Source: Burkholderiales bacterium (GTDB taxonomy: Bacteria; Pseudomonadota; Gammaproteobacteria; Burkholderiales; Burkholderiaceae_C). From it: a stretch of 64,000 nucleotides of DNA. Each line of letters starts with the position of its first letter. The first letter of the stretch is position 1. The notes below the pieces were generated by a model. The model did not search any database. It saw only the letters and a program-made list of their open reading frames with translations, and was not told where the DNA came from. The stretch lies in NCBI GenBank assembly GCA_016000265.1, contig JAECRL010000007.1, forward strand, positions 1 through 64,000, in the 5' to 3' direction. The translations under genes and the position numbers were made by a program. This document shows, one piece after another, positions 7,940 to 16,117 of this stretch.

Positions 7940-9631
7940 TCACATCTTCTCGGGGGCACCGACGCCCAGCAGCGCCAGGCCGCTGCGCAGCACCTGGGCG
8001 GTGGCGGTCAGCAGCGCCAGGCGGGCGCGTCCGAGTTCGACATCATCCACCAGGAAGCGCTCCGCCGCGTAGTAGCTGTGGAAGGCGCCGGCCAGGTCGC
8101 GCAGGTAGAAGGCCACGTCGTGCGGGGCCAGGCCCAGCGCGGCCGAGGTGAGCATGTCGGGGAACTCGGCGAGTTTGCTCATCAGCGCCAGCTCGGTGGG
8201 GGCGGTGAGGCGGCCCAACTGCGCCTGTGCCAGGGCGCCGAGGTCGCCGCCCTTGTCGGCGTACTGCGCGCGCACCGAGTGGATGCGGGCGTGGGCGTAC
8301 TGGACGTAGAACACCGGGTTCTCGTCGTTTTGCTTGAGGGCCAGGTCGACGTCGAAGGTGAACTCGGTGTCGGCCTTGCGGCTGATGAGGAAGAAGCGGA
8401 CGGCGTCCTTGCTGGTCCACTCGATGAGGTCGCGCAGGGTGACGTAGCTGCCGGCGCGCTTGGAGATCTTGACCTCCTCGCCGTTCTTCATCACGGTGAC
8501 CATCTTGTGCAGGACGTAGTCGGGCCAGCCCTGGGGGATGCCGACGCCCGCGGCCTGCAGGCCGGCGCGCACGCGGGCGATGGTGCCGTGGTGGTCGGAG
8601 CCCTGGATGTTGACGCACTGGCCGAAGCCGCGCTCCCACTTGGCGATGTGGTAGGCCACGTCGGGCACGAAGTAGGTGTAGCCGCCGTCGGACTTGCGCA
8701 TGACGCGGTCCTTGTCGTCACCGTAGTCGGTGGAGCGCAGCCACAGGGCGCCGCCTTCCTCAAACGTCTTGCCGGCGTCCTTGAGCTTTTGCACGGCCGC
8801 CTCGACCCGACCCGAGGTGTAGAGGCTGGATTCGAGGTAGTAGTTGTCGAAGCGCACGCCAAAGGCCTTGAGGTCCAGGTCCTGCTCGTGGCGCAGGTAG
8901 GCCACGGCGAACTGGCGGATGCCGTCGATGTCTTCGGGGTCGCCGGATGCGGTGAACTCGCGGTCGTCGGCCTTGACGGTCTTTTTGGCCAGGAAGTCGT
9001 TGGCGATGTCCTGGATGTAGTCGCCGTTGTAGGCGGACTCGGGCCAGTGTTCGTCACCGGGCTTGAGGCCCTTGATGCGGGCGTGGGTGGACCACGCCAG
9101 GGTGCTGATCTGCACACCGGCGTCGTTGTAATAGAACTCGCGGGTGACCTGCTGGCCTTGCGTCTCGAACAGGTTGCACAGGGCGTCACCCAGCGCGCCC
9201 TGGCGGCCGTGGCCCACGTGCAGCGGGCCGGTGGGGTTGGCCGAGACGAACTCGACGAGCACCTTGTGGGCGTTGGCGGGTTGCCAGCCGAAACGGTCGC
9301 CCGCGCTCAGCACGTCGGCGACGACGGCCTGTTTGGCCTCGGGCTTGAGGCGCAGGTTGATGAAGCCGGGGCCGGCGATTTCGATGGGCAGCTGCACCCA
9401 CTGCTGCACCGCGGGCTGGGCTTCGAGCGCCGCGACCAGGGCGGCGGCGAGCTCGCGGGGGTTCTTCTTGAGCGGCTTGGCCAGTTGCATGGCGGCGGTG
9501 ACGGCCAGGTCACCGTGGGCGGCCTGCTTGGGCGCTTCGAACACCGGCGCGGGCGCGGCGGCGCCTTCGGGGGTCACCTGGCGCAGGGCTTCGCCCAGGG
9601 CAGAAAGGAGGTCTCGCTTGGCTTGGATCAT
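7940..9631 (-). CDS. argS: Arginyl-tRNA synthetase
   Basis: This 563-residue cytoplasmic class I synthetase charges tRNA-Arg with arginine. The HIGH-type motif is HVGHG within [17 protein letters not shown] (near residue 133). A KISKRAG sequence lies where the KMSKS loop is expected. The C-terminal DALR anticodon-binding domain ends with [25 protein letters not shown] and the terminal VGAPEKM common in ArgS. The ATG at 9631 gives the normal N-terminus ([15 protein letters not shown]); the longer open frame upstream is not supported. The intergenic space to the divergent kinase gene is 91 bases. Confidence 0.97.
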   Translation of the reverse strand: MIQAKRDLLSALGEALRQVTPEGAAAPAPVFEAPKQAAHGDLAVTAAMQLAKPLKKNPRELAAALVAALEAQPAVQQWVQLPIEIAGPGFINLRLKPEAKQAVVADVLSAGDRFGWQPANAHKVLVEFVSANPTGPLHVGHGRQGALGDALCNLFETQGQQVTREFYYNDAGVQISTLAWSTHARIKGLKPGDEHWPESAYNGDYIQDIANDFLAKKTVKADDREFTASGDPEDIDGIRQFAVAYLRHEQDLDLKAFGVRFDNYYLESSLYTSGRVEAAVQKLKDAGKTFEEGGALWLRSTDYGDDKDRVMRKSDGGYTYFVPDVAYHIAKWERGFGQCVNIQGSDHHGTIARVRAGLQAAGVGIPQGWPDYVLHKMVTVMKNGEEVKISKRAGSYVTLRDLIEWTSKDAVRFFLISRKADTEFTFDVDLALKQNDENPVFYVQYAHARIHSVRAQYADKGGDLGALAQAQLGRLTAPTELALMSKLAEFPDMLTSAALGLAPHDVAFYLRDLAGAFHSYYAAERFLVDDVELGRARLALLTATAQVLRSGLALLGVGAPEKM

Positions 9632-9722
9632 GGGCGGGATTCTACGAGGCCCTCGGGTGAGAAGAATTGCACAGTTCGGGCAGAGCTTTTCGGTTGACGC
9701 AAACCCGGGCGAACGTGACAAG

Positions 9723-11087
9723 ATGCCTCCAGGACTGCAACAGAAGACCATGGACGGCATCGACATCGACCTGGGCAACGCCTCGATCGGCAAGTACCGG
9801 GTGATCAAGCGGCTGGGCGAAGGCGCCACCAGCGAGGTCTTCCTGTGCCGCGACGACTTCCACGACCGCGAGGTGGCCATCAAGCGCGTGCGCTCGGCCG
9901 CACTCGGCGACGCGGTGGACGGCCCCGTCTACGCGCGCTTTTTCGCCGCCGAAGCCGCCCTGGTGGGGCGCCTGCAGCACCCCAACGTCGTGCAGATCTT
10001 CGACGCGGTGGCCGACCCGACCTCGCCCTACGTGGTGATGGAGTACGTGCCGGGCACGACGCTGCGCAGCTTTTGCCGCGCCGACCAGTTGCTGCCGCTG
10101 GAGCTGATCGTGGAAATCGGCTTCAAGTGCGCGATGGCGCTGGGCTACGTCTACCGACAAGGGCTGATCCACCGCGACGTCAAGCCGGCCAACATCCTGG
10201 CGCTGACCAACGCGCAGGGCATGGTCACCGACGTGAAGATCAGCGACTTCGGCAGCGTGCTCAACATGACCGCCGACTCGACGCAGGTGCACCAGGTGGG
10301 CTCGCTGGCCTACATGGCGCCCGAGCAGCTCGACGGCCAGGTGCTGGACGCGCGCGCCGACATGTACGCCCTGGGCGCGGTGCTCTATCACCTGGTGGCG
10401 GGGCGCCCGCCGTTTGATGCGCCCTCTCAGGCCGCGCTGATGAACCTGATCTACAACCAGGCACCGACCCCGCTGTCGTCGCTGCGCTCGGGGGTGCACC
10501 CGGCGGTCGACCAGGTGGTGCTGAGGGCGCTGGCCAAGGACCCCAAGGAGCGCTACCCGACCTGGGACGCGTTCGCGCAGGCGCTCTCCAGCCTGATCTC
10601 CGAGCACCAGGTGCCGCGCGGGCACATCCAGGGGGTGCTGGACTCCGAGCGCTTCAACCTGCTGCGCGCGCTGGATTTCTTCTCCAACTTTGGCGACGTG
10701 GAACTGTGGGAGGTGGTGCACCGCGCGCGCTGGCAGCGCTTCCCGTTCGGGCACGCACTCTACCGGCGCGGCGAGGAGGGCAAGACCTTCCACATCATCG
10801 CGCAGGGCAGCGTGGAGGTGTACCGCAACAACAAGCGCGTGGCGCTGCTGGGCGCGGGCACCTCCGTGGGTGAGATGGCCTACCTGGCGCCCAGCCCCGA
10901 GCTGCGCAAGCACAGCACCGACGTGGTGGTGACGGAGCCCGCGACCACGATCTCGTTCACGCCCGAGGCGATGCAACAGCTCAGCCCGGCCTCCCGGCAC
11001 CTGTTTGACGAGGCCTTCATCCGCGTGCTGGTGCGACGCCTGCACGCCGCCCACGAGGCACTGGCGCACCCGCGGCGCATCCTGTGA
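9723..11087 (+). CDS. Serine/threonine protein kinase with C-terminal cyclic-nucleotide-binding-like domain
   Basis: This 454-residue soluble protein combines a Hanks-type kinase and a cNMP-binding fold. The kinase (about residues 20-285) has the glycine loop [14 protein letters not shown] lysine, catalytic [13 protein letters not shown] as SDFGSVL and MAPEQ, so it looks active. A cNMP-like barrel follows (about 310-430) with [20 protein letters not shown] and VGEMAYLAP. The arginine expected in the phosphate-binding cassette appears to be replaced around RKHSTDVV, so real cyclic nucleotide binding is uncertain. There are no transmembrane segments or PASTA repeats. An ATG at 9750 is an alternative start. 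Confidence 0.87.
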   Translation: MPPGLQQKTMDGIDIDLGNASIGKYRVIKRLGEGATSEVFLCRDDFHDREVAIKRVRSAALGDAVDGPVYARFFAAEAALVGRLQHPNVVQIFDAVADPTSPYVVMEYVPGTTLRSFCRADQLLPLELIVEIGFKCAMALGYVYRQGLIHRDVKPANILALTNAQGMVTDVKISDFGSVLNMTADSTQVHQVGSLAYMAPEQLDGQVLDARADMYALGAVLYHLVAGRPPFDAPSQAALMNLIYNQAPTPLSSLRSGVHPAVDQVVLRALAKDPKERYPTWDAFAQALSSLISEHQVPRGHIQGVLDSERFNLLRALDFFSNFGDVELWEVVHRARWQRFPFGHALYRRGEEGKTFHIIAQGSVEVYRNNKRVALLGAGTSVGEMAYLAPSPELRKHSTDVVVTEPATTISFTPEAMQQLSPASRHLFDEAFIRVLVRRLHAAHEALAHPRRIL

Positions 11088-11209
11088 GGCCCGATGGATT
11101 GCCTTGATCGCTGTCATCGACTCACGGGCCTGACGCGTTCACAATGGGTCAGGTGCTCACGGCACCGGTCGATCCCATGAGCGTTCAGACAACCCGAAGG
11201 AGTGAAGAC

Positions 11210-11470
11210 ATGCGAGCAATCATCGCCACCGTTGCCCTGGCCCTGCTGTCCAGCCTGGCCCACGCCGCCCCCGACTGCGAGGCCGTTGCGGCCGAGAAGA
11301 AGCTGGCCGGCGCCGCCAAGAACAGCTTCATGAAGAAGTGCGAGCGCGAAGCGGGCAAGTCCGCCGCGGGCGAGGCCTGCGCCATGAAGGCTTCTGAGAA
11401 GAAGCTGGCGGGCGCCGCCAAGAACAGCTTCGTCAAGAAGTGCGAGAAGGACGCCGCGGCAGCGAAGTGA
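11210..11470 (+). CDS. Small exported PsiF-repeat protein
   Basis: This 86-residue protein has a clear signal peptide (MRAIIATVALALLSSLAHA) and then two PsiF-type repeats, KKLAGAAKNSFMKKCE and KKLAGAAKNSFVKKCE, with spaced cysteines. In Escherichia coli psiF is phosphate-starvation induced, but its function is unknown. The two repeats are also nearly identical at DNA level (51 bases, about three differences), which points to recent internal duplication or gene conversion. A ribosome site GAAGGAGTG lies 5-13 bases ahead of the ATG. The longer upstream frame has no support. Confidence 0.85.
   Translation: MRAIIATVALALLSSLAHAAPDCEAVAAEKKLAGAAKNSFMKKCEREAGKSAAGEACAMKASEKKLAGAAKNSFVKKCEKDAAAAK
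11294..11344 (+). repeat. PsiF repeat, DNA copy 1
   Basis: This 51-base stretch is nearly identical to the one at 11396-11446 (about three mismatches), with a period of 102 bases, in frame. It encodes the first lysine-rich repeat of the PsiF-like protein. Confidence 0.9.
11396..11446 (+). repeat. PsiF repeat, DNA copy 2
   Basis: This is the second copy of the 51-base in-frame repeat, differing from the first mainly at one silent site and at the Met-to-Val codon. Confidence 0.9.
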
Positions 11471-11505
11471 CGCCGTCGGGCGCGCTCAGCGCGTCCGCAT
11501 GTCCC

Positions 11506-11949
11506 TCACAAGCCCCTGGCCAGGAACACGCCCGCCAGGGGCAGCAACAAGAGCAGGTGCGCCTGGACCATGATCCAGCGCCGCACGCTGCGCACCTCGG
11601 CTTCCGGCGGCAAGGTGCCGCCTTCGCGCAGGACACGTCGCCAGCGCATGAAGGCCCGCGTGGGCCGAATCGACAGCAAGCCGATGAGCACGAACAAGGT
11701 CAGCTTGGCGTGCAGCAAGGGCTGAGCCCAGTACCACTCGACCCCTTTGACGCCCCACAGCGTGCGCGCCACCCCCGTGGCCAGCACCGCAACGGCCGCG
11801 ATCAGGTAGATCAGGTCCAGCCGCGCCAGGCGGTGCACCGCGGCGGCGTTGAGCCACTCGGGGCGACACAGCGCGGCCTCGCTGCTCAGGAAGACCACGA
11901 GCGTCAGGATGGCGACGAAATGGGCGTAAGCCAGGCAGGCTTCCAGCAT
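11506..11949 (-). CDS. DUF2214 family membrane protein
   Basis: This 147-residue protein has four hydrophobic helices (about 5-22, 43-62, 75-95 and 125-145) and the DUF2214 pattern, including AYAHFVAILTLV at the start and GVKGVEWYWAQPLLHAKLTLFVLIG in the middle. The conserved histidines in the helices hint at a heme- or metal-associated membrane protein, but no function is established. The ATG at 11949 is chosen. Upstream it overlaps nothing and lies 28 bases from the LysR gene end, on the same strand, so co-transcription with the regulator is possible. Confidence 0.8.
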   Translation of the reverse strand: MLEACLAYAHFVAILTLVVFLSSEAALCRPEWLNAAAVHRLARLDLIYLIAAVAVLATGVARTLWGVKGVEWYWAQPLLHAKLTLFVLIGLLSIRPTRAFMRWRRVLREGGTLPPEAEVRSVRRWIMVQAHLLLLLPLAGVFLARGL

Positions 11950-11977
11950 GAACGGGCTCTCCGGGGTGTGGAGGCCA

Positions 11978-12901
11978 TCATGCCGCAAGCGGGGGACGCT
12001 GCGGCCAGTAGCCGGGCTCGCGGTAGGTGGCCTGCAGGAAGTCGACCCACAGGCTCAGGCGCAGCGGGCGGTGCTTGCGCTGCGCGAAGACGGCGTAGAT
12101 GCCGTTGGGCGGCGCGGCGAACTCGTCGAGCACGCTGACGAGGTGGCCGGCTTGCACGTCGGCCTCCACCTCCCACCACGATCGCCAGGCCAGGCCCAGA
12201 CCGGCGCGGCACCAGTCGTGCAGGACCTGTCCGTCCGAGCAGTCGAAGCGCGATGCAGGCCGCACGTGGCTGAGCTGTCCGTCGACGGTGAAGGCCCAGC
12301 CACGCGTCTGACTGGCCTCGGAGCTCAGGGTCAGGCACTCGTGGCGGGCGATGTCGGCGGGACGCTGGGGTCGGCCGTGGCTGGCGAGGTAGGTCGGGCT
12401 GGCCACGCACAGGCGGCGGTTGTCGGCCAGGCGCACGCTGATGAGGCTGGAGTCCGGCAGGTCGCCGACGCGCACGGCGCAGTCGAAGCCTTCGTTGACG
12501 AGGTCGACCAGGCGGTCGGAGAGGTCCAGCGAGACGGTGAGGTTGGGGTGGTCGGCGACGAAACGCGGCACCAGGGGCGCGACGTGGCGGCGCCCGAAAC
12601 CCGCCGGCGCGGTGATGCGCAGGTGCCCGCGGGCCTGCAGGCCGCCGGCGCTGACTTCGGCTTCGGCGCTGGCGAGCTCGGCCAGCACGCGCTGGGCGCT
12701 CTCAAGGAAGGCGCTGCCTTCGTGCGTGAGGGTGATGCGCCGCGTGGTGCGCACCAGCAGCTTGACGCCCAGGCGTTCTTCCAGGGCGTCGATGCGCCGC
12801 CCGATGACGGCCGGGGCCACGCCTTCGGCGGCCGCGGCCGCGGTCAGGCTGCCCTTGGTGGACACCGCGACGAAGGATTCCAGCTGCTTGAGTCGGTCCA
12901 T
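11978..12901 (-). CDS. LysR-family transcriptional regulator (divergent to malate synthase)
   Basis: This 307-residue regulator has an N-terminal winged HTH (about residues 1-60: LKQLESFVAVSTKGSLTAAAAAEGVAPAVIGRRIDALEERLG, shown here only as its LysR pattern) and a C-terminal substrate-binding domain (90-295). It is transcribed away from glcB across a 242-base region containing a perfect inverted repeat, the usual LysR arrangement. The likely role is control of malate synthase or glyoxylate use, with the effector unknown. This assignment rests on gene context. Confidence 0.87.
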   Translation of the reverse strand: MDRLKQLESFVAVSTKGSLTAAAAAEGVAPAVIGRRIDALEERLGVKLLVRTTRRITLTHEGSAFLESAQRVLAELASAEAEVSAGGLQARGHLRITAPAGFGRRHVAPLVPRFVADHPNLTVSLDLSDRLVDLVNEGFDCAVRVGDLPDSSLISVRLADNRRLCVASPTYLASHGRPQRPADIARHECLTLSSEASQTRGWAFTVDGQLSHVRPASRFDCSDGQVLHDWCRAGLGLAWRSWWEVEADVQAGHLVSVLDEFAAPPNGIYAVFAQRKHRPLRLSLWVDFLQATYREPGYWPQRPPLAA

Positions 12902-13008
12902 GCTCCCCCACAGGCGCTGCGCCGCCCGGGTGGGCCAGCGCCGCGAAGTGCCATGTTGATGAGCCCGCGGTGAAAAAACAATCCCGGGCGAGCCCCCGAT
13001 TTTTGCTT

Positions 13009-13032
13009 AAAAGTCATCAATCAATGACTTTT
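13009..13032. promoter_or_regulatory. Perfect 9-bp inverted repeat, candidate operator between LysR gene and glcB
   Basis: The arms AAAAGTCAT and ATGACTTTT flank a 6-base spacer, giving a perfect dyad about 110 bases ahead of each gene start. It sits in the A/T-rich part of the divergent region. Placement suits a LysR recognition site, but no T-N11-A consensus was forced onto it, and binding is inferred. Confidence 0.5.
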
Positions 13033-13143
13033 TGAGCTGGTAATGCACGCATTGGTATCGAATAAACTGGCGGTCTTCATAAAGGGGCCGCTCCGCCCGC
13101 CCCTTGCCCACCCGATTCCCTGCCCTTTCCTCACGAGGTTTCC

Positions 13144-15351
13144 ATGACCGCACGCACCCCCGTCCACGGCCTGCAAGTGGCCACCGAGCTGTTCCGTTTC
13201 GTCGAAGACCAGGTGCTGCCCGGCACCGGCATCGACAGCGCCAGGTTCTGGGCCGGTTTCGACCAGATCGTCTCCGACCTGGCCCCCAAGAACGCCGCCC
13301 TGCTGGCCGAGCGCGACCGCATCCAGGCCGAGATGGACAAGTGGCACGCCGCCCACCCCGGCCCGATCTCCGACATGGCCGCCTACAAGGCCCACCTGGA
13401 GAAGATCGGCTACCTGGTGCCCGTGCCCGCTGACGTGAAGGCCACGACGGCCAACGTGGACGCCGAGCTGGCCACGCAAGCCGGCCCGCAGCTGGTGGTG
13501 CCCATCCTGAACGCCCGCTACGCCCTCAACGCCGCCAACGCGCGCTGGGGCAGCCTGTACGACGCCCTGTACGGCACCGACGCCATCTCCGACGAGGGCG
13601 GCGCCGAAAAGGGCCAGGGCTACAACCCCATCCGCGGCGCCAAGGTCATCGCCTTCGCCCGCAACTTCCTGGACCAGTCGGCCCCGCTGGCGGGCGCTTC
13701 GCACAAGGAATCGACCGGCTACCGCGTCGAGTTCGTCAATGGCTGCGGCCAGCTCGTGGTGTCGCTGACCAACGGCAAGACCACCGGCCTGCAGCACCCC
13801 GATCAGTTCGTGGGTTTCCAGGGTGACGCCGCCGCACCCAGCAGCGTCCTGCTGATCAACAACGGCCTGCACATCGACATCCAGATCAACGCCAACACCC
13901 CGATCGGCAAGACCGATGCGGCCGGCGTGTCCGACCTGGTGCTGGAGTCGGCCCTGTCCACCATCCTGGACCTGGAAGACTCGGTGGCCGCCGTGGACGC
14001 CCAAGACAAGGTGCTGGGCTACGGCAACTGGCTGGGCATCCAGAAGGGCACGCTGACCGAAGAAGTCGCCAAGGGCGGCAAGACGTTTGTGCGCAAGCTC
14101 AACGCCGACCGCGTCTACACCGGCGCCAACGGCAGCGAAGTGAAGCTGCACGGCCGCTCGCTGATGTTCGTGCGCAATGTGGGCCACCTGATGACCAACC
14201 CGGCCATCCTGTGGGGCGCAGACCAGCAAGAGATCCCCGAAGGCATCATGGACGCCGTGGTGACCACCACCATCGCCCTGCACGACCTGCAAGGCCACGG
14301 CCAGATCGACGGCAAGCAGATCAACAACTCGCGCAAGGGCTCGGTCTACATCGTCAAGCCCAAGATGCACGGCCCCGCCGAAGTGGCTTTCGCTGCCGAG
14401 TTGTTCTCGCGCGTGGAAAAGCTGCTGGGCCTGCCTGACAGCACCGTCAAGCTGGGCATCATGGACGAAGAGCGCCGCACCAGCGCCAACCTGAAGGCCT
14501 GCATCGCCGCCGCTTCGAGCCGCGTGGCCTTCATCAACACCGGCTTCCTGGACCGCACCGGCGACGAGATGCACACCGCCATGCTGGCCGGCCCGATGAT
14601 GCGCAAGGGCGACATCAAGGGCAGCGACTGGATCGCCGCTTACGAACGCCGCAATGTGTTGATCGGCCTGCAGTGCGGCCTGCGTGGTCGCGCCCAGATC
14701 GGCAAGGGCATGTGGGCCATGCCCGACCTGATGGCCGAGATGCTCAAGCAGAAGATCGGCCACCCCAAGGCCGGCGCCAACACCGCCTGGACGCCCTCGC
14801 CCACCGCCGCGACGCTGCACGCCATCCACTACCACCAGGTCAGCGTGGCCGCGGTGCAGCTGGAGATCGAGCAGTCGGGTGAAGACGCTCAGGCCCTGAT
14901 GGACAAGCTGCTGACCATCCCCGTGGTGGCGCAGGCCAACTGGTCGGACGCCGAGAAGCAGCAGGAGCTGGACAACAACATCCAGGGCATCCTGGGTTAC
15001 GTGGTGCGCTGGATCGACCAGGGCGTGGGCTGCTCGAAGGTGCCCGACATCCACAACGTGGGCCTGATGGAAGACCGCGCCACGCTGCGCATCTCCAGCC
15101 AGCACGTGGCCAACTGGCTGCAGCACGGCGTGGTGAGCGAGGCCCAGGTGCGCGAGACCTTCACCCGCATGGCCGCCGTGGTGGACCAGCAAAACGCCGG
15201 CGACAAGCTCTACAAGTCGCTGGTGGCCAACCCGCAAGGCGCGGCCTTCCAGGCTTCGCTGGACCTGGTGTTCAAGGGCAAGGAACAGCCTTCGGGCTAC
15301 ACCGAGCCGCTGCTGCACGCCTGGCGGTTGAAGGTGAAGGCTCAGGGCTGA
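13144..15351 (+). CDS. glcB: Malate synthase G
   Basis: This 735-residue cytoplasmic enzyme condenses glyoxylate with acetyl-CoA to form malate, serving glycolate and glyoxylate assimilation. Its length and sequence fit the monomeric G isoform (about 720-730 residues) rather than the shorter A isoform. Recognisable segments include [34 protein letters not shown] and [11 protein letters not shown] with the [13 protein letters not shown] active-site stretch. The substrate Arg region and the late catalytic Asp segment are present. It is preceded by a GAGG site and a divergent LysR gene. A terminator follows the stop after about 45 bases. No isocitrate lyase gene is in the window. Confidence 0.96.
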   Translation: MTARTPVHGLQVATELFRFVEDQVLPGTGIDSARFWAGFDQIVSDLAPKNAALLAERDRIQAEMDKWHAAHPGPISDMAAYKAHLEKIGYLVPVPADVKATTANVDAELATQAGPQLVVPILNARYALNAANARWGSLYDALYGTDAISDEGGAEKGQGYNPIRGAKVIAFARNFLDQSAPLAGASHKESTGYRVEFVNGCGQLVVSLTNGKTTGLQHPDQFVGFQGDAAAPSSVLLINNGLHIDIQINANTPIGKTDAAGVSDLVLESALSTILDLEDSVAAVDAQDKVLGYGNWLGIQKGTLTEEVAKGGKTFVRKLNADRVYTGANGSEVKLHGRSLMFVRNVGHLMTNPAILWGADQQEIPEGIMDAVVTTTIALHDLQGHGQIDGKQINNSRKGSVYIVKPKMHGPAEVAFAAELFSRVEKLLGLPDSTVKLGIMDEERRTSANLKACIAAASSRVAFINTGFLDRTGDEMHTAMLAGPMMRKGDIKGSDWIAAYERRNVLIGLQCGLRGRAQIGKGMWAMPDLMAEMLKQKIGHPKAGANTAWTPSPTAATLHAIHYHQVSVAAVQLEIEQSGEDAQALMDKLLTIPVVAQANWSDAEKQQELDNNIQGILGYVVRWIDQGVGCSKVPDIHNVGLMEDRATLRISSQHVANWLQHGVVSEAQVRETFTRMAAVVDQQNAGDKLYKSLVANPQGAAFQASLDLVFKGKEQPSGYTEPLLHAWRLKVKAQG

Positions 15352-15738
15352 GCCAGCAAGGCAATGAAGCGACGGCGACGTCGCTTTCCATTGAGTGAAA
15401 CGGCGTCCTGTGGGCGCCGTTTTGCATGGGGCCATGCTCCCGCCTCACGGTATCGTCCAAACGGTTGATGTTGCGCGAGTTGTGTGTCGGATTTGAAACA
15501 AGCGTCGCGCAATGCTCATCTCGGCGAGAACCCGCCCCCCTAGAATCGCGCCGACGCTTGGTATCCGCGGATCAGGGAGGCGGAACGACGACACATGGCG
15601 GCACAAGCCATGGTGGCCAACCCACGTCAGACACCGGGACCGCACGCGCGGTCCGAGCCTTCCTGCGCCATCAACTCCCGATCGGATTGGGGTTACGAAC
15701 GTCGCTGTCCCGTTCGCACCATCTACAAGGAGTTATCG
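15352..15738. other. Intergenic region between glcB and the lipoprotein gene
   Basis: This 387-base stretch holds the glcB terminator at its left end. A weak candidate -10 box TAGAAT lies at 15541-15546 without a convincing -35, and an AAGGAG ribosome site stands just before the lipoprotein start. The short open frames here have no family resemblance or ribosome sites and are not called. No RNA gene was recognised. Confidence 0.6.
15398..15424 (+). terminator. glcB: Intrinsic terminator after glcB
   Basis: The hairpin AAACGGCG-T-CC with a TGTG loop pairs to GG-C-GCCGTTT, followed by a short T run. It begins about 45 bases after the glcB stop. Confidence 0.75.
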
Positions 15739-16107
15739 ATGCAAAAGCTTGCCCTGTCTGCCGCCCTGATTTCCGTCGCTCTGCTGAGCGGCTGCTCCAC
15801 CATCTTCAACGAGAAGACCCAAACCGTGAACGTCACGTCGTCAGACGGCCGCACGGTCAAGGGCACCGTCGACGGCACCACGTTCGTCGCCCCTGGCGCC
15901 GTGCCGGTGCTGCGCACCAAAGCCGCGAAGGTCTTCACCACCGACGCCGAAGGTTGCAACAAGCAAACCACGGTCGAAAGCAAGGTCGACGTGAAGTTCT
16001 TCGGCAACATCATCACCGGCGGCTTCCTGGGCTCGACCACCGACTACAGCACCGACAAGATGTGGAAGTACGACGACAACGTCACCATCAACTGCGCTTC
16101 GAAGTAA
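15739..16107 (+). CDS. Putative lipoprotein
   Basis: This 122-residue protein has a type II signal peptide, MQKLALSAALISVALLSGC, with the lipobox LLSGC and Cys-19 as the acylated residue. The mature part starts STIFNEKTQTVNVTSS, then has a small beta-rich domain ending with a Cys near the C-terminus, and a short hydrophobic turn FFGNIITGGFLGSTTDY. This resembles small YceK/Bor-like lipoproteins by pattern only. The family is not recognised with confidence, and no function is assigned. A strong AAGGAG site precedes the ATG. Its own terminator lies 30 bases after the stop. Confidence 0.82.
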   Translation: MQKLALSAALISVALLSGCSTIFNEKTQTVNVTSSDGRTVKGTVDGTTFVAPGAVPVLRTKAAKVFTTDAEGCNKQTTVESKVDVKFFGNIITGGFLGSTTDYSTDKMWKYDDNVTINCASK

Positions 16108-16117
16108 GCACCTGCAG

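Noticed and set aside
13021..15435. Long antisense open frame opposite glcB
   Set aside because: It is fully explained by GC-rich codon bias in malate synthase; the composition (Ala/Val/Gly/His/Gln runs) is typical of shadow frames.
15426..15738. Short plus-strand open frames before the lipoprotein gene
   Set aside because: They have no ribosome site or signal features and overlap each other in different frames, so none is called.
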